DNA of 64,000 bases from Nitrosospira briensis C-128 (GTDB taxonomy: Bacteria > Pseudomonadota > Gammaproteobacteria > Burkholderiales > Nitrosomonadaceae): contig NZ_CP012371.1 in NCBI RefSeq assembly GCF_000619905.2, positions 1,550,001-1,614,000 of the forward strand, in the 5' to 3' direction. Both the position numbers and the translations under genes were made by a program. The notes beneath the pieces are model-generated. The model saw only the letters and a program-made list of their open reading frames with translations, searched no databases and had not been told where the DNA came from. Shown here piece by piece: positions 33,663 to 44,047 of this stretch; position 1 is the first letter of the stretch, and each line of letters opens with the position of its first letter.

Positions 33663-35021
33663 ATGCCGTTCATTCCCCATACTGAAGAAGATATAAATGC
33701 GATGCTTGCGAGCATCGGCGCAAACGCCATTGACGACCTGTTCGATGAAATTCCGGCCTCCCTCAAAACCGGCAGCCTGAAACGCGTGCCCCCCGGCTTG
33801 AGCGAAATGGAAATATCACGGCTGATGCTGGAACGGGCCGAGATGGATGGACGGTATCTCAATTTCATAGGCGCCGGCGCCTATGAACACCATATCCCGG
33901 CCGCTGTATGGCAGATAACCACTCGCGGTGAGTTCTACTCCTCTTATACCCCTTATCAGGCTGAAGCCAGCCAGGGCTCACTGCAATTGCTCTACGAATA
34001 CCAGACGATAATGGCGTCGCTGACAGGTATGGATGTGTCCAATGCAAGCATGTACGACGGCGCCTCCGCGCTGGCGGAAGCGGCATTGATGGCGGTACGC
34101 TCTCACAAATCCTCACGTCGTATTCTGATACCGACAACCGTTCATCCCGTTTATCGCAGCGTGGTGCGGGCCATCGTCAAAAACCAGGGTATCGACGTTG
34201 TTGAGCTACCTTACTGCAAGCAAACCGGTCAAGTACTGGTTGAAACGCTGGATGAGTTCGGCAAGGAAGAATTTGCCGCGCTGGTCATTCCCCAGCCCAA
34301 TTTTTTTGGCGTGCTCGAAGAGGTCGATGCCCTCACCGATTGGGCGCACAGCAAAAATGCATTGGCTATTGCCGTGGTCAATCCCATGGCGCTCGCCATA
34401 CTCACGCCCCCCGGCGAGTGGGGCGAGAAGGGCGCTGATGTCGCAGTGGGTGAAGGCCAGCCATTGGGCATTCCACTTTCGAGCGGCGGACCCTACTTCG
34501 GCTTCATGGCCTGCAAGCAGGCGTTGGTACGCCAAATGCCGGGACGCATTATCGGACGCACGACGGACCTGGATGGCAAGACCGGTTTTGTGCTGACGCT
34601 GCAGGCACGTGAACAGCATATCCGGCGCTCCAAGGCCACATCGAATATATGCACCAATCAGGGATTGATGGTCACCGCGGCCACTATTTACCTATCCCTG
34701 ACGGGGCCGGAAGGGTTGCGGCGCATTGCCGCGCAGTCCCATGCGAATACGCTGGCATTGCTGGAAAAACTGGAGAGCTGCAAGGGCGTTAAAAGAATTT
34801 TCAGTGGGCCGTTATTTCACGAAACAGTAGTTTCCCTACCCGCGCCAGCCAAGGATGTACTGCAGGCGCTAAAAAACCAGAGAATATTGGGCGGGCTGAA
34901 TCTGGACGAATATTACCCGGAGCTTGGCAGTGCGATGCTCGTATGCGCCACGGAGACCAAGACATCTGCTGATCTGGAAAACTATACCGAGAAGTTGATG
35001 CACGCCATCGATAATTTGTAA
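33663..35021 (+). CDS. gcvPA: Glycine dehydrogenase (decarboxylating) subunit 1
   Basis: The 452-residue protein is the N-terminal half of the split P protein, which decarboxylates glycine with PLP. Characteristic segments are [60 protein letters not shown] and [20 protein letters not shown], then [14 protein letters not shown]. The PLP lysine is on the second subunit (gcvPB). A tpx gene separates the two halves in the same operon. Confidence 0.95.
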   Translation: MPFIPHTEEDINAMLASIGANAIDDLFDEIPASLKTGSLKRVPPGLSEMEISRLMLERAEMDGRYLNFIGAGAYEHHIPAAVWQITTRGEFYSSYTPYQAEASQGSLQLLYEYQTIMASLTGMDVSNASMYDGASALAEAALMAVRSHKSSRRILIPTTVHPVYRSVVRAIVKNQGIDVVELPYCKQTGQVLVETLDEFGKEEFAALVIPQPNFFGVLEEVDALTDWAHSKNALAIAVVNPMALAILTPPGEWGEKGADVAVGEGQPLGIPLSSGGPYFGFMACKQALVRQMPGRIIGRTTDLDGKTGFVLTLQAREQHIRRSKATSNICTNQGLMVTAATIYLSLTGPEGLRRIAAQSHANTLALLEKLESCKGVKRIFSGPLFHETVVSLPAPAKDVLQALKNQRILGGLNLDEYYPELGSAMLVCATETKTSADLENYTEKLMHAIDNL

Positions 35022-35080
35022 CTTGTCAGTTGATTCTCAACCACGCGAAGCGATATCGCCCTCACACAAGGAGCAACAAT

Positions 35081-35575
35081 ATGGTTACGTTAGCCGGCAA
35101 TCCGATTAAAGTTGAAGGTAATTTTCCGAAAATCGGTGAAAAGGCACCGGCGTTCTCGCTGGTAAACAAGGATCTGAAGGATGTGACGCTAGCTGATTTT
35201 GCCGGCAAGAAAAAAGTACTCAACATTGTTCCCAGCCTGGATACCCCGGTCTGTGCCATGTCGACGCGCAAGTTCAATGAAAAGGCCAGTAATATGGCCA
35301 ATACAGCGGTGCTGATAATTGCTGCCGACCTGCCTTTTGCAATGAGCCGCTTCTGCGATATAGAAGGGTTGGACAAAGTGGTAACGCTTTCGACCATGCG
35401 CGGTTCCGAATTCATGAAAAATTACGGCGTGGCGATTACCGATAGTCCCCTGGCTGGGGTCACTGCCCGCGCCGTCGTGGTGCTGGATGAGAACGATAAA
35501 GTGATTCATGCCGAGCTCGTGCCTGAAATCAAGGATGAGCCCAACTACGACGCAGCCCTGGCTGCTCTGCAATAG
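35081..35575 (+). CDS. tpx: Thiol peroxidase Tpx
   Basis: The 164-residue atypical 2-Cys peroxiredoxin reduces peroxides using thioredoxin. The peroxidatic cysteine is Cys58 in [17 protein letters not shown] and the resolving cysteine Cys92 in [15 protein letters not shown] 35081 has AAGGAG upstream; the open frame further upstream is not needed. It sits between gcvPA and gcvPB, so glycine-dependent transcription should reach it unless it has its own promoter. Confidence 0.94.
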   Translation: MVTLAGNPIKVEGNFPKIGEKAPAFSLVNKDLKDVTLADFAGKKKVLNIVPSLDTPVCAMSTRKFNEKASNMANTAVLIIAADLPFAMSRFCDIEGLDKVVTLSTMRGSEFMKNYGVAITDSPLAGVTARAVVVLDENDKVIHAELVPEIKDEPNYDAALAALQ

Positions 35576-35662
35576 ACCCGGACACCAACGATACGATGAG
35601 GCAGCCCGTATTGGCGGGCCCCCCTTTCAATAAGTATTTACTGTAAAGAATCGGATTTCACT

Positions 35663-37117
35663 ATGTTGATATTTGAACACTCACGCCCCGGTCGGCGCAA
35701 TTATTCCCAATCCCCGGCAATAAGCGCGGAGATAGCCGGCATCCCGGAAAACTTGTTGCGTAAAGCGCCGCCGCTGCTGCCGGAAGTGTCTGAAATGGAT
35801 GCCGTACGTCACTACACCCGCTTGTCGCAAAAGAATTTCTCGATAGACACGCAGTTCTATCCGCTTGGCTCCTGTACGATGAAATATAACCCTCGAGCAT
35901 GCAACTCGCTTGCGATGCTGACTCAATTTCTGGCGCGGCATCCGCGGGCGCCGGAAAGTACCGGTCAGGGATTTCTTGCCTGCATGTACGAGCTTCAGGA
36001 AATCCTGAAAGATGTAACCGGCATGGCGGGAGTATGTCTTACGCCGATGGCGGGGGCACAGGGCGAATTGATCGGGATATCGATGATTCGCGCTTATCAT
36101 GAGTCGCGCGGCGATTCCGCCCGCACTGAAATCATCGTTCCCGATGCGGCGCACGGGACCAACCCCGCCACGGCGGTCATGTGCGGCTATAAGGTGGTGG
36201 AAATACCCACTGACAAAGACGGCGACGTGGACATGGACGCGCTGAAGGCAGCGGTAGGTCCGCAAACGGCTGGATTGATGCTGACCAACCCTTCGACGCT
36301 TGGCGTGTTCGAAAAAAACGTGGCTGAGATGAGCAAAATCGTCCACCAGGTGGGTGGCTTGCTATATTACGATGGCGCAAACCTGAACGCCATACTCGGC
36401 AAGGTGAAGCCCGGCGATATGGGTTTCGACGTCATTCACATCAACTTGCACAAGACTTTTTCAACGCCCCACGGCGGCGGCGGCCCAGGATCAGCGCCCG
36501 TCGGCGTTGCTCCTCGACTATTGCCGTTCATGCCCGTACCGGTGGTAGCACTCGAGAATGGACTTTATCGCTGGCTCACGGAAAAGGAGATACCGCAATC
36601 CATCGGCAGGCTTTCGGCTCACATGGGCAACGCGGGCGTATTGCTCCGGGCCTATATCTACGTGCGTCTGCTCGGCGCGGAAGGAATGCATCGCGTGGCT
36701 GAGTTCGCTGCACTCAATGCTAATTACCTGATGGCGGAACTGAGCAAGGCAGGTTTCGAGATTGCCTATCCGAACCGCCGAGCCAGCCATGAGTTTATCG
36801 TCACATTGAAAGACCTGAAGGAAAACACAGGCGTAACCGCGATGAACGTGGCCAAGCGACTGCTGGACAAGGGTTACCATGCCCCTACCATCTACTTTCC
36901 GCTCCTGGTGCCGGAATGCATGCTGATCGAACCGGCTGAAACCGAATCCAAGGAAACGCTCGATGCATTTGTTGCAGCCATGAAGGAAATCCTGGAAGAA
37001 GCCCACGCTCAGCCGGATTTGGTAAAAAATGCGCCTCATACAACTCCCGTGCGCAGGCTGGACGATGTAAAGGCCGCACGGGAGCTGGATCTGGTATGGA
37101 AACAGCACAGTGCTTGA
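35663..37117 (+). CDS. gcvPB: Glycine dehydrogenase (decarboxylating) subunit 2
   Basis: The 484-residue C-terminal half of the split P protein holds the PLP lysine in [19 protein letters not shown]. Other segments are [40 protein letters not shown] and [20 protein letters not shown]. Its stop codon TGA (37115-37117) overlaps the first base of the second copy of the 385-bp inverted-repeat element. Confidence 0.95.
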   Translation: MLIFEHSRPGRRNYSQSPAISAEIAGIPENLLRKAPPLLPEVSEMDAVRHYTRLSQKNFSIDTQFYPLGSCTMKYNPRACNSLAMLTQFLARHPRAPESTGQGFLACMYELQEILKDVTGMAGVCLTPMAGAQGELIGISMIRAYHESRGDSARTEIIVPDAAHGTNPATAVMCGYKVVEIPTDKDGDVDMDALKAAVGPQTAGLMLTNPSTLGVFEKNVAEMSKIVHQVGGLLYYDGANLNAILGKVKPGDMGFDVIHINLHKTFSTPHGGGGPGSAPVGVAPRLLPFMPVPVVALENGLYRWLTEKEIPQSIGRLSAHMGNAGVLLRAYIYVRLLGAEGMHRVAEFAALNANYLMAELSKAGFEIAYPNRRASHEFIVTLKDLKENTGVTAMNVAKRLLDKGYHAPTIYFPLLVPECMLIEPAETESKETLDAFVAAMKEILEEAHAQPDLVKNAPHTTPVRRLDDVKAARELDLVWKQHSA

Positions 37118-37497
37118 ACCTAAATCCGGTAGTTGGACGGGGGGAAGTGTACGGTTTTTGAGGTGCAGGGCAAGGCGCAACGACGCGGAATGCGACCGCG
37201 CAGGGCGGAGCAGTGCCTTCCGCAGGAAGGTGCGACCCTGAAGCGGGATGCGGGCGCCCACTTGCGTGTGGAACGCGATCGCGGCATCCCCTGCGCTACG
37301 CGGGGCCCCTCAGGCGCCGCTTCGGGGCGCCGTTCCATTCCAAGAAGTTGCAACGCAGCCATGTGCCGCAAAAACTGTGCAATTCACCTCGTAGCGACCT
37401 CACCCGAAAGGTGAGCGTCAAATAATATGAAATATTGCTGTTAATCATAACGCTGATCTATTAAATAAAATAAGCGGTCAACTACCGGATTTAGGTT
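37117..37497 (-). repeat. 381-bp inverted-repeat element, copy B (inverted)
   Basis: Read on the minus strand, this copy matches copy A (31280-31669) along its length with the same 19-bp inverted ends, small indels and scattered substitutions. The two copies face each other across the glycine cleavage operon, and copy B begins at the gcvPB stop codon. It carries no transposase gene. Confidence 0.8.
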
Positions 37498-37547
37498 GAA
37501 TGGTCATTCCGACCTGAAGCACGCAAACTCTCACTACCCCCAGGCCC

Positions 37548-38483
37548 ATGAATACACTCATTTGCGGTTCTATTGCCTACGACACCATCATGGTGTTTAA
37601 CGATCATTTCAAGAACCATATCCTGCCCGAGAAAATTCATATTCTGAATGTGGCTTTTCTGGTGCCGGATATGCGCAGGGAATTCGGCGGCTGTGCAGGG
37701 AATATCGCCTACAACCTGAAAATGATAGGTGGCAAGCCACTCATTATGGCGACCGTTGGGGATGACTATCAGCCGTATGCATACCGGTTGACGAGCCTGG
37801 ATCTTGTGCAAACTCATATACGCCGCGTTCCGGGTATATTTACCGCGCAAGCATTCATTACAACCGATCTGGCGGATAACCAGATAACCGCTTTTCATCC
37901 AGGTGCGATGAATTTTTCTCATGAAAATCACGTAGCGGACGCGAAATCTGCAAGCCTGGGCATCGTTGCCCCGGATGGCCGGGAAGGCATGATGCAGCAC
38001 GCACGTGAATTTCACGAAGCCGGCATTCCATTCATGTTCGATCCGGGCCAGGGATTACCCATGTTCAACGGTGAAGAGCTCCTGGATTTTGTCCACAAAG
38101 CGGATTACGTAGCCGTTAATGACTACGAGGGCCAATTGCTGCGTGAGCGTACCGGATGTACGCTGGAAGCGCTGGCAAAATTGGTAAAGGGACTTATTGT
38201 CACAAAAGGCGGTGAAGGGTCGGTAATTTATTCTGATGGTCAACAAATCGATATTCCGAGCGTCAAGGCGGATAAACTGGTGGATCCCACCGGATGCGGT
38301 GACGCTTTTCGCGCTGGCCTGCTTTACGGAATTACCAATGGATTGGATTGGCAGAGCACCGGGCAACTCAGTTCACTGATGGGCGCGTTGAAAATTGCCC
38401 AACGCGGTGGCCAGAATCACAGCTTCACCCGGGATGAAATAGATCAGCGATATTTTGAAATTTTCGGTAGCCGCATTCTATAA
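37548..38483 (+). CDS. PfkB-family carbohydrate/nucleoside kinase
   Basis: The 311-residue kinase begins NTLICGSIAYDTIMVFNDHF and has REFGGCAGNIAYNLKMIGGK, the PfkB signature 1 region, and DPTGCGDAFRAGLLYGITNG, signature 2 with the catalytic aspartate. Closest in look to adenosine/ribokinase-like members; the substrate cannot be told from sequence alone. It starts 51 bp after the inverted-repeat element copy B, so its promoter may lie in or be affected by that repeat. Confidence 0.9.
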   Translation: MNTLICGSIAYDTIMVFNDHFKNHILPEKIHILNVAFLVPDMRREFGGCAGNIAYNLKMIGGKPLIMATVGDDYQPYAYRLTSLDLVQTHIRRVPGIFTAQAFITTDLADNQITAFHPGAMNFSHENHVADAKSASLGIVAPDGREGMMQHAREFHEAGIPFMFDPGQGLPMFNGEELLDFVHKADYVAVNDYEGQLLRERTGCTLEALAKLVKGLIVTKGGEGSVIYSDGQQIDIPSVKADKLVDPTGCGDAFRAGLLYGITNGLDWQSTGQLSSLMGALKIAQRGGQNHSFTRDEIDQRYFEIFGSRIL

Positions 38484-38566
38484 CGGAAGGCGCAATGAAA
38501 CCGACTGAAAAAAGTACCTGGCGCTGCTACTGAGGCACATGTCATTATTGATGCAATAATAATGAC

Positions 38567-39370
38567 ATGAAAAACGAAATCAATACCAATAGCCGGTTGA
38601 TACAGGTTTTTCGCTCCGTCCGCCTGTTGTTGCATATCGTTTCGGGTCTGGTCCAATCCGCGATTTACCCACATCTTGGTCAGTCGTCACAAAGACGTAT
38701 GGCGCAAAATTGGTGCGCTGGATTGCTCGCGATCCTTTGTATCCGATTGCGCTGTCGTGGCACCCCCCCTGGCGCCGAAACGCAACGCGTGATGTTGGCG
38801 GCGAATCATGTTTCCTGGGTGGACGTGCATGCTCTCATCGCTGTATGTCCCGCACGTTTCGTAGCCAAAGCTGAAATTCGTGACTGGCCCCTATTCGGCT
38901 GGTTGAGCCGTAACGTGGGCACATTGTTCATTGAACGCACAAAACGCCGCGATACTGCCCGGATAAATGAACATATCGGGGATGCATTGACAATTGGCGA
39001 TCGGGTTGCGGTATTCCCCGAAGGCACTACCAGCGATGGTACTTTGCTTCGACATTTTCATGCATCGCTGTTGCAGCCCGCAATCATGGTTGCAGCCCTG
39101 GTTTATCCAGTGGCGATACGTTATACGGACACAGCAGGGGAAATCAGCAGGGCAGTGCCATACGTCAAAATCTCACTGTTGGAATCGTTACGGCAGATGT
39201 TAAGGCAACCGTGGATTGACTTGGAACTGATCTTTGCCGACCCGATCGACAGTGGTGGGAAAAACCGACGAGAACTCGCGCGAGGTGCGGAACAGGCTAT
39301 TGCAGATGCCTTATCCCTTCCCCTGCCGCACAAGGCACCTGAAAAATCCGCCGATCCTCAAGGCGAATAG
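38567..39370 (+). CDS. 1-acyl-sn-glycerol-3-phosphate acyltransferase (PlsC family)
   Basis: The 267-residue protein has the acyltransferase motif I NHVSWVDVHAL (HxxxxD), a membrane-associated N-terminus, motif II-like FIERTKRRDTARINEHI and motif III VAVFPEGTTSDGTLLRHFHA. It probably acylates lysophosphatidic acid in membrane lipid synthesis, or an ornithine-lipid-like acceptor. Its last 74 bases overlap the end of apaH on the opposite strand. Confidence 0.88.
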   Translation: MKNEINTNSRLIQVFRSVRLLLHIVSGLVQSAIYPHLGQSSQRRMAQNWCAGLLAILCIRLRCRGTPPGAETQRVMLAANHVSWVDVHALIAVCPARFVAKAEIRDWPLFGWLSRNVGTLFIERTKRRDTARINEHIGDALTIGDRVAVFPEGTTSDGTLLRHFHASLLQPAIMVAALVYPVAIRYTDTAGEISRAVPYVKISLLESLRQMLRQPWIDLELIFADPIDSGGKNRRELARGAEQAIADALSLPLPHKAPEKSADPQGE

Positions 39371-40124
39371 CGGTAAGGCTTCCGCCCCAGAGGCAACCCG
39401 TATCCAACGCTATCAAATTGTCCCTGATTTGCAGCCCCAGCGCCGACCAATGTCCACAGATGATGGTTGCCTCTTGGCTGGCGCGATTTGGGATATCAAA
39501 CCACGGCAGATAACCGGCCGGAATGTCCTGTATCACACCCTTGTAGCCGAAATCCATTTTTCCGTCCGCTGTGCATACACGCATGCGTGTCATGGCATTG
39601 ATAATGACTCGCAGGCGCTCATAACCTTCGAAGCTGCCGTCCCAATGGTCTGGCTGGTTCCCATACATATTGCGGCAAAGCGCGTGGAAATCCGGACTGC
39701 GCAGCGCAGTTTCCACTATTTTCGCGAGGAGCGAGGCCTGTGCGACGCTCCAGGAAGGCAATAAACCCGCGTGTACCATGACGTAACTACCCTCCACATG
39801 CAGCAACTTCTGTTGCCGCAGCCAGTGGAGCAGCTCATCCCTGTCAGGCGCACCGAGAATATCGTTCAGTGTGTCGTTCCGATGCAGTTTGACGCATTCT
39901 TCGGCCACCATGAGTAGATGGAGATCATGATTGCCCAGGACCATTATTGCCGCGTCTTTTAACCCTCTGACAAAGCGCAATATAGCCAGAGAATCCGGAC
40001 CCCGATTGACAATATCCCCTACCAGCCACAGCTTGTCCTCTGCAGGGTCAAAACGAACCAGTTCGAGGAGATCCCGAAACTCCTGATAACAACCCTGTAA
40101 ATCACCGATTGCGAACGTGGCCAT
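39297..40124 (-). CDS. apaH: Diadenosine tetraphosphatase (symmetrical)
   Basis: The 275-residue metallophosphatase splits Ap4A into two ADP. Metal-binding motifs are FAIGDLQGCYQEF, LWLVGDIVNRGPDSL and VLGNHDLHLL; ICGHWSALG and ALDTGCLWGGSLTAIRLEDR near the end are typical. It converges with the acyltransferase gene and overlaps it by 74 bp at the 3' end, so their mRNAs would be antisense there. Confidence 0.95.
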   Translation of the reverse strand: MATFAIGDLQGCYQEFRDLLELVRFDPAEDKLWLVGDIVNRGPDSLAILRFVRGLKDAAIMVLGNHDLHLLMVAEECVKLHRNDTLNDILGAPDRDELLHWLRQQKLLHVEGSYVMVHAGLLPSWSVAQASLLAKIVETALRSPDFHALCRNMYGNQPDHWDGSFEGYERLRVIINAMTRMRVCTADGKMDFGYKGVIQDIPAGYLPWFDIPNRASQEATIICGHWSALGLQIRDNLIALDTGCLWGGSLTAIRLEDRRIFQVPCAAGEGIRHLQ

Positions 40125-40180
40125 ATTTACGGAATCAATAATCCCGGCAGATCAAATACACGTACGCGGGCATTCTTCAC

Positions 40181-40216
40181 AAAAAATAAAGGGCGATATG
40201 CACTTATCTATCGCCC
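40181..40216 (-). terminator. Intrinsic terminator after the cytochrome c gene
   Basis: On the minus strand GGGCGATA pairs with TATCGCCC (40191-40198 with 40209-40216), followed by TTTATTTTTT. It lies about 34 bp after the stop of the cytochrome c gene and ahead of apaH. Confidence 0.85.
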
Positions 40217-40249
40217 CTTATCTTATTAACTCGCAAATTGCTCAGAGAT

Positions 40250-40831
40250 TCACTTGGACTGACTCACCATGTAATCGACTACTGCTTTCACGTCGGCATC
40301 GGAGAGACTGGCATTTCCGCCTTTTGGAGGCATCGCATTTTTGCCCTTGAGTGCGCTGTCGTAGAGCGCCTCGTTGCCAGCCTTGATGCGGAGAGCCCAT
40401 GCGGAGTTATCGCCAAGCTTGGGTGCGCCCGCCGCGCCGGTGGTGTGACACGCAGCGCAGCTGGCAGTATAGATTGCCTTTATTTTATCCGGGCCTCCTG
40501 CATCCGCTACTGGAGCAGCTACCGCATCCACTGCCGGAGGAGTAGCAGCTACCGCACTCGCCGGTTCGCCAGTTCCTTCTCCAGATTGCACTCCAGGCTG
40601 CGAAGGGTCACTTGCAAGCACCAGTTCGCCCACCGGTTTCAAGCGTTGCGCCACCACTTCATTTGAAAAAACAGGGCTGTTTTGGTCTATCGGAATATCT
40701 CCGGTAACATATTTCCCCAGTAGCCAAATAATCAGAACAGGAAACACGAAAGCGGCCAGAACGACCACCATCAATTGTTTTGGTGTTTTGATAATCGAGG
40801 AATGCTCTTCTTCGTCTTCAGCGGCGCTCAC
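40250..40831 (-). CDS. Membrane-anchored cytochrome c5-type protein
   Basis: The 193-residue product has one N-terminal membrane span (LMVVVLAAFVFPVLIIWLLG, residues 19-38), a low-complexity Ala/Val/Pro linker and a C-terminal monohaem domain with CAACHTTGAAGAPKLGD (haem attachment CxxCH) and the methionine ligand region GKNAMPPKGGNASLSDADVK. It probably shuttles electrons at the periplasmic face of the inner membrane. An intrinsic terminator follows it. Confidence 0.9.
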   Translation of the reverse strand: MSAAEDEEEHSSIIKTPKQLMVVVLAAFVFPVLIIWLLGKYVTGDIPIDQNSPVFSNEVVAQRLKPVGELVLASDPSQPGVQSGEGTGEPASAVAATPPAVDAVAAPVADAGGPDKIKAIYTASCAACHTTGAAGAPKLGDNSAWALRIKAGNEALYDSALKGKNAMPPKGGNASLSDADVKAVVDYMVSQSK

Positions 40832-41023
40832 GATAACTCCAAGTAAAGTGATTATTGTATAGGTTCATGCCTACCGAAGCAAAAAGTGATTTGTTACGTT
40901 GGACGTAGGGTTTAAAAAAAGCTATTCTATCGCCCAGGTCTTGGATTAGTTCTTCGTGAAGCATGTCACTATCAAAGATGGGGTCTATCAGAGATTCTTT
41001 CAGCGATAAGCTTATCTATATTA

Positions 41024-41100
41024 GCGCCCATAGCTCAGCTGGATAGAGTACCGCCCTCCGAAGGCGGGGGTCACACGTTCGAATCGTGTTGGGCGCGCCA
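41024..41100 (+). tRNA. tRNA-Arg (anticodon CCG)
   Basis: The 77-base sequence folds as a tRNA: acceptor GCGCCCA with TGGGCGC, D arm GCTCAGCTGGATAGAGT, anticodon stem CCGCC/GGCGG around CTCCGAA giving CCG, T arm with GTTCGAATC and an encoded CCA end. It reads arginine CGG codons. It lies between the cytochrome c gene and kup. Confidence 0.96.
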
Positions 41101-41174
41101 TTCCTGGAACCATCCTGCGTTTCTTCTTCCGGCTCCGTGCACGCTGGTTGCTGAGTTAGTCATTCTGAAACCCG

Positions 41175-43100
41175 TCATATCTCAACCCGCGCGCCCAGTT
41201 CAAGAACACGATTTGCAGGGAGCTTGAAATATTCGGCCGCATTGCTGGCGTTGCGCGCCATGGTTGCAAAAACACGCTCCCGCCACATTGCCATCCCGGC
41301 CCCGGGGCTGGGTACCACGATATCGCGACTAAGAAAAAACGACGTTTTAAGCTGTTCGAACACGAGCCCATGGGGTTCACATAATTCGAGCGCATACGGC
41401 AGATTGGGTTCATCCTTGAAGCCGTATCGAACGGTAATCTGGTAGCAGTTTTCCACTAGTGGCGTTACCGATATTCGCTCGTCTGCTGGAACCCAGGGAG
41501 TTTCGATATACGTTACAGTCAGAAACACTACGCGCTCATGCAAGACCTGATTATGCGCAAGGTTATGCAATAGCGCGTGTGGCACCCCATCCGGATCAGC
41601 CGTCAAAAAAACCGACGTCCCTGCAACGCGCACCGGCGGGTGCGCAGTCAGTGACTCGAGGAACGGCATGAGCGGTATTGCAGCCGAGCGCAAGTGCTCA
41701 AGCAGAATGTGACGCCCGCGATTCCACGTAACCATGACAAAATAGATAACTGCTCCAATTGCGAGTGGAAACCACCCCCCTTGAGCGATTTTGAGAATGG
41801 TGGCGGCAAAAAATACCGTATCGATCGTCAGGAAGAATCCGGTCGCCAGAACGCATAGCAGCCACGGGTAATTCCAAGCATAACGAAGTACGAAAAAAGT
41901 AAGTATGGTTTCAATTACCATGGTAGCGGTCACGGCGACACCGTAGGCGGACGCAAGACTGGATGACGAGCCAAACCCGAGTACCGCCATGATCACGGCT
42001 GCCAGCAGCATCCAATTGACGAAGGGAATATAGATCTGGCCGATCGTTCGATCCGAAGTATGCTTGATCTGCATGCGCGGCAGGAATCCCAGCTGTATCG
42101 CCTGTCTGGTCACCGAAAAGACCCCGGAAATAACGGCTTGCGATGCAATCACTGTCGCTGCGGTAGCCAGTCCTACTGCGGGGTAGAGAGCCCAGGAGGG
42201 GAAAAGCAGGAAAAAAGGATTGGCGATTGCCAGCGGATTTGAGAGCACAAGTGCTCCCTGGCCGAGATAGTTTAGTATGAGTGCGGGAAGAACGCATCCA
42301 TACCATGCCAGACGTATCGGTTTTGGTCCAAAGTGTCCCATATCGGCATAGAGGGCCTCTCCGCCCGTTACCGCCAGCACCACGGCGCCGAAAGCAATAA
42401 ACGCCAGCCAGCCATTGTTGAGGCAAAAAGCGACGGCATGAATGGGATTAAACGCTGCCAATATCTGTGGCGCAACAGCGATGTTGGCCAGGCCGGCCAG
42501 TCCCAGGGTAGCGAACCATATGAGCGTCACTGGTCCGAATAGGGTACCGATGCCTCCTGTGCCACGCTGCTGCAGCAAAAAAAGCGCGATCAGCACAATC
42601 AACGTTATGGGAAGTACGTAGGGTTTGAGAAGGGGGGTCGCGACCTCCAGTCCTTCCACGGCGCTCAATACCGAGATAGCCGGGGTAATGACGCCATCGC
42701 CGAAGAATAGCGCGGCACCGAACGCGCCAATGGGAAACAGGAAATTGCGCAGCCGCGGACGACCCGCGACCGAGGAGCTCGCTAACGATAGCAGCGCCAT
42801 GATGCCGCCCTCCCCATGATTGTCCGCCCGCAGGATCAATGTGATGTACTTGAGCGAGACCACAATCATGAGCGTCCAGAAAATGAGCGAAATGACGCCG
42901 ATTACATTGCCTTCGTTGACCGCGAGTCCGTGGACAGGGTCAAAAACAGTCTTCATGACGTATAGGGGACTGGTGCCGATATCCCCATAAACGACGCCGA
43001 GCGCAGCCAGGCTCAGCAAACCCAGGGATTGGTGGCCAACGGTTTTTTTTGGTTCCATATTTTGGCTAGTCTTGATCGGTGCACCGGAATGCACGGTCAC
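41175..43100 (-). CDS. kup: KUP-family potassium uptake transporter
   Basis: The 641-residue membrane protein has about twelve transmembrane helices and a cytoplasmic C-terminal region. The KUP signature ALGVVYGDIGTSPLYVMKTV lies near the start; ALFFGDGVITPAISVLSAVE and ADMGHFGPKPIRLAWYGCVL are also typical. It imports potassium, probably with protons. The start is uncertain: GTG 43100 gives 641 residues, while ATG 43058 (start MEPKKTVGHQ) puts the signature at the distance seen in E. coli Kup. Neither has a strong ribosome binding site. Confidence 0.95.
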   Translation of the reverse strand: MTVHSGAPIKTSQNMEPKKTVGHQSLGLLSLAALGVVYGDIGTSPLYVMKTVFDPVHGLAVNEGNVIGVISLIFWTLMIVVSLKYITLILRADNHGEGGIMALLSLASSSVAGRPRLRNFLFPIGAFGAALFFGDGVITPAISVLSAVEGLEVATPLLKPYVLPITLIVLIALFLLQQRGTGGIGTLFGPVTLIWFATLGLAGLANIAVAPQILAAFNPIHAVAFCLNNGWLAFIAFGAVVLAVTGGEALYADMGHFGPKPIRLAWYGCVLPALILNYLGQGALVLSNPLAIANPFFLLFPSWALYPAVGLATAATVIASQAVISGVFSVTRQAIQLGFLPRMQIKHTSDRTIGQIYIPFVNWMLLAAVIMAVLGFGSSSSLASAYGVAVTATMVIETILTFFVLRYAWNYPWLLCVLATGFFLTIDTVFFAATILKIAQGGWFPLAIGAVIYFVMVTWNRGRHILLEHLRSAAIPLMPFLESLTAHPPVRVAGTSVFLTADPDGVPHALLHNLAHNQVLHERVVFLTVTYIETPWVPADERISVTPLVENCYQITVRYGFKDEPNLPYALELCEPHGLVFEQLKTSFFLSRDIVVPSPGAGMAMWRERVFATMARNASNAAEYFKLPANRVLELGARVEI

Positions 43101-43594
43101 CGGATGAGAAAAAAGCAGTGGGTGGGAAGTCGTATGTAAGCAAAAAGCCGCGTAAACTCAAGGGGGATTTTTGCGAGTACAAAATACGGTACACGTTAAT
43201 TAAATTTGGACGCCTTTGGACGGGCTAAATTTAACGCACCCGGATATCCGGTTCGGCTGTTCTAGCTGAACTTGATAATTTAATGATCGCCACTGACCGC
43301 CGCGGCACGTTGATGCATTGTACACGAGCCGCATGCACCGACACAGGCGACCTGTCAGGCGTCGCCAGTCGCGGGTTCAGGCTTGACGTCACGGTGTATG
43401 TACTGAAAATTGCCAGCGGCATTATCGGAGACGAGCGGCGTTGGCGAACCATGTCATGCATGGTACTGTTGATTCTGTTTATGTTGCCTCTCGCCCCAAT
43501 CAAAAACCATTAATGGCCACAGACAGTTGAGTATCTGCCGGGTCAAGATCGGCAAATGGTGTGAGCTTTTTTTTAAGATCAGCCGACAACTATT
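43101..43594. other. Gene-free region between kup and sixA
   Basis: About 490 bp. Short open frames on both strands (for example plus 43283-43513, with a hydrophobic end) show no recognisable family, no ribosome binding site and no repeats. I see nothing I can support. Confidence 0.4.
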
Positions 43595-44047
43595 TCACAA
43601 CATGTCGGGTGAAATGCTGACGTGTAACGCCGTTTCCTCGACGCCCTCCTTTGTTTTGTGACTGAACCACCATATCGCACCCTTCCGCATGGGCCATCCC
43701 GCGGGTTCGCCGGATATAAGTAAGGCTGCGACTTCCCCTAACGTGGGCTGATGGCCCACCACCACGACTGCGCCTTTGGCATCAGGCCAACCAGCGGCTG
43801 CAAGAATTGCTTTCGCCGACGCGGCGGGTCCAATCTCTTTGACGGTTTCAAAATCTTCGTCAAGTGCGGCGGCAGTCTGCTGGGTTCGCTCAGTGGGACT
43901 GACTATCATCCGCGTGTTTTTGGGTAGCCTTGGTTTCAACCATTCCGCCATCGCACGCGCTTGTTTCACCCCCTTGTCGGTCAGTTCTCGTGCGCTATCC
44001 GGAGTACCGTCCTCAGCTTCAGCATGGCGCCATAGGATGAGTTCCAT
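43595..44047 (-). CDS. sixA: Phosphohistidine phosphatase SixA
   Basis: The 150-residue protein belongs to the histidine phosphatase branch. It begins ELILWRHAEAEDGTPDSARE with the RH catalytic motif, has RMIVSPTERTQQTAAALDED and VVVVGHQPTLGEVAALL with the second catalytic histidine. SixA removes phosphate from histidine in phosphorelay or PTS proteins. A possible substrate is the PTS encoded at 24.7-27.1 kb, but that link is inference. Confidence 0.93.
   Translation of the reverse strand: MELILWRHAEAEDGTPDSARELTDKGVKQARAMAEWLKPRLPKNTRMIVSPTERTQQTAAALDEDFETVKEIGPAASAKAILAAAGWPDAKGAVVVVGHQPTLGEVAALLISGEPAGWPMRKGAIWWFSHKTKEGVEETALHVSISPDML

Noticed and set aside
43283-43513. Possible small membrane protein between kup and sixA
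   Set aside because: No ribosome binding site, no recognisable family, and an overlapping open frame on the other strand is equally plausible.
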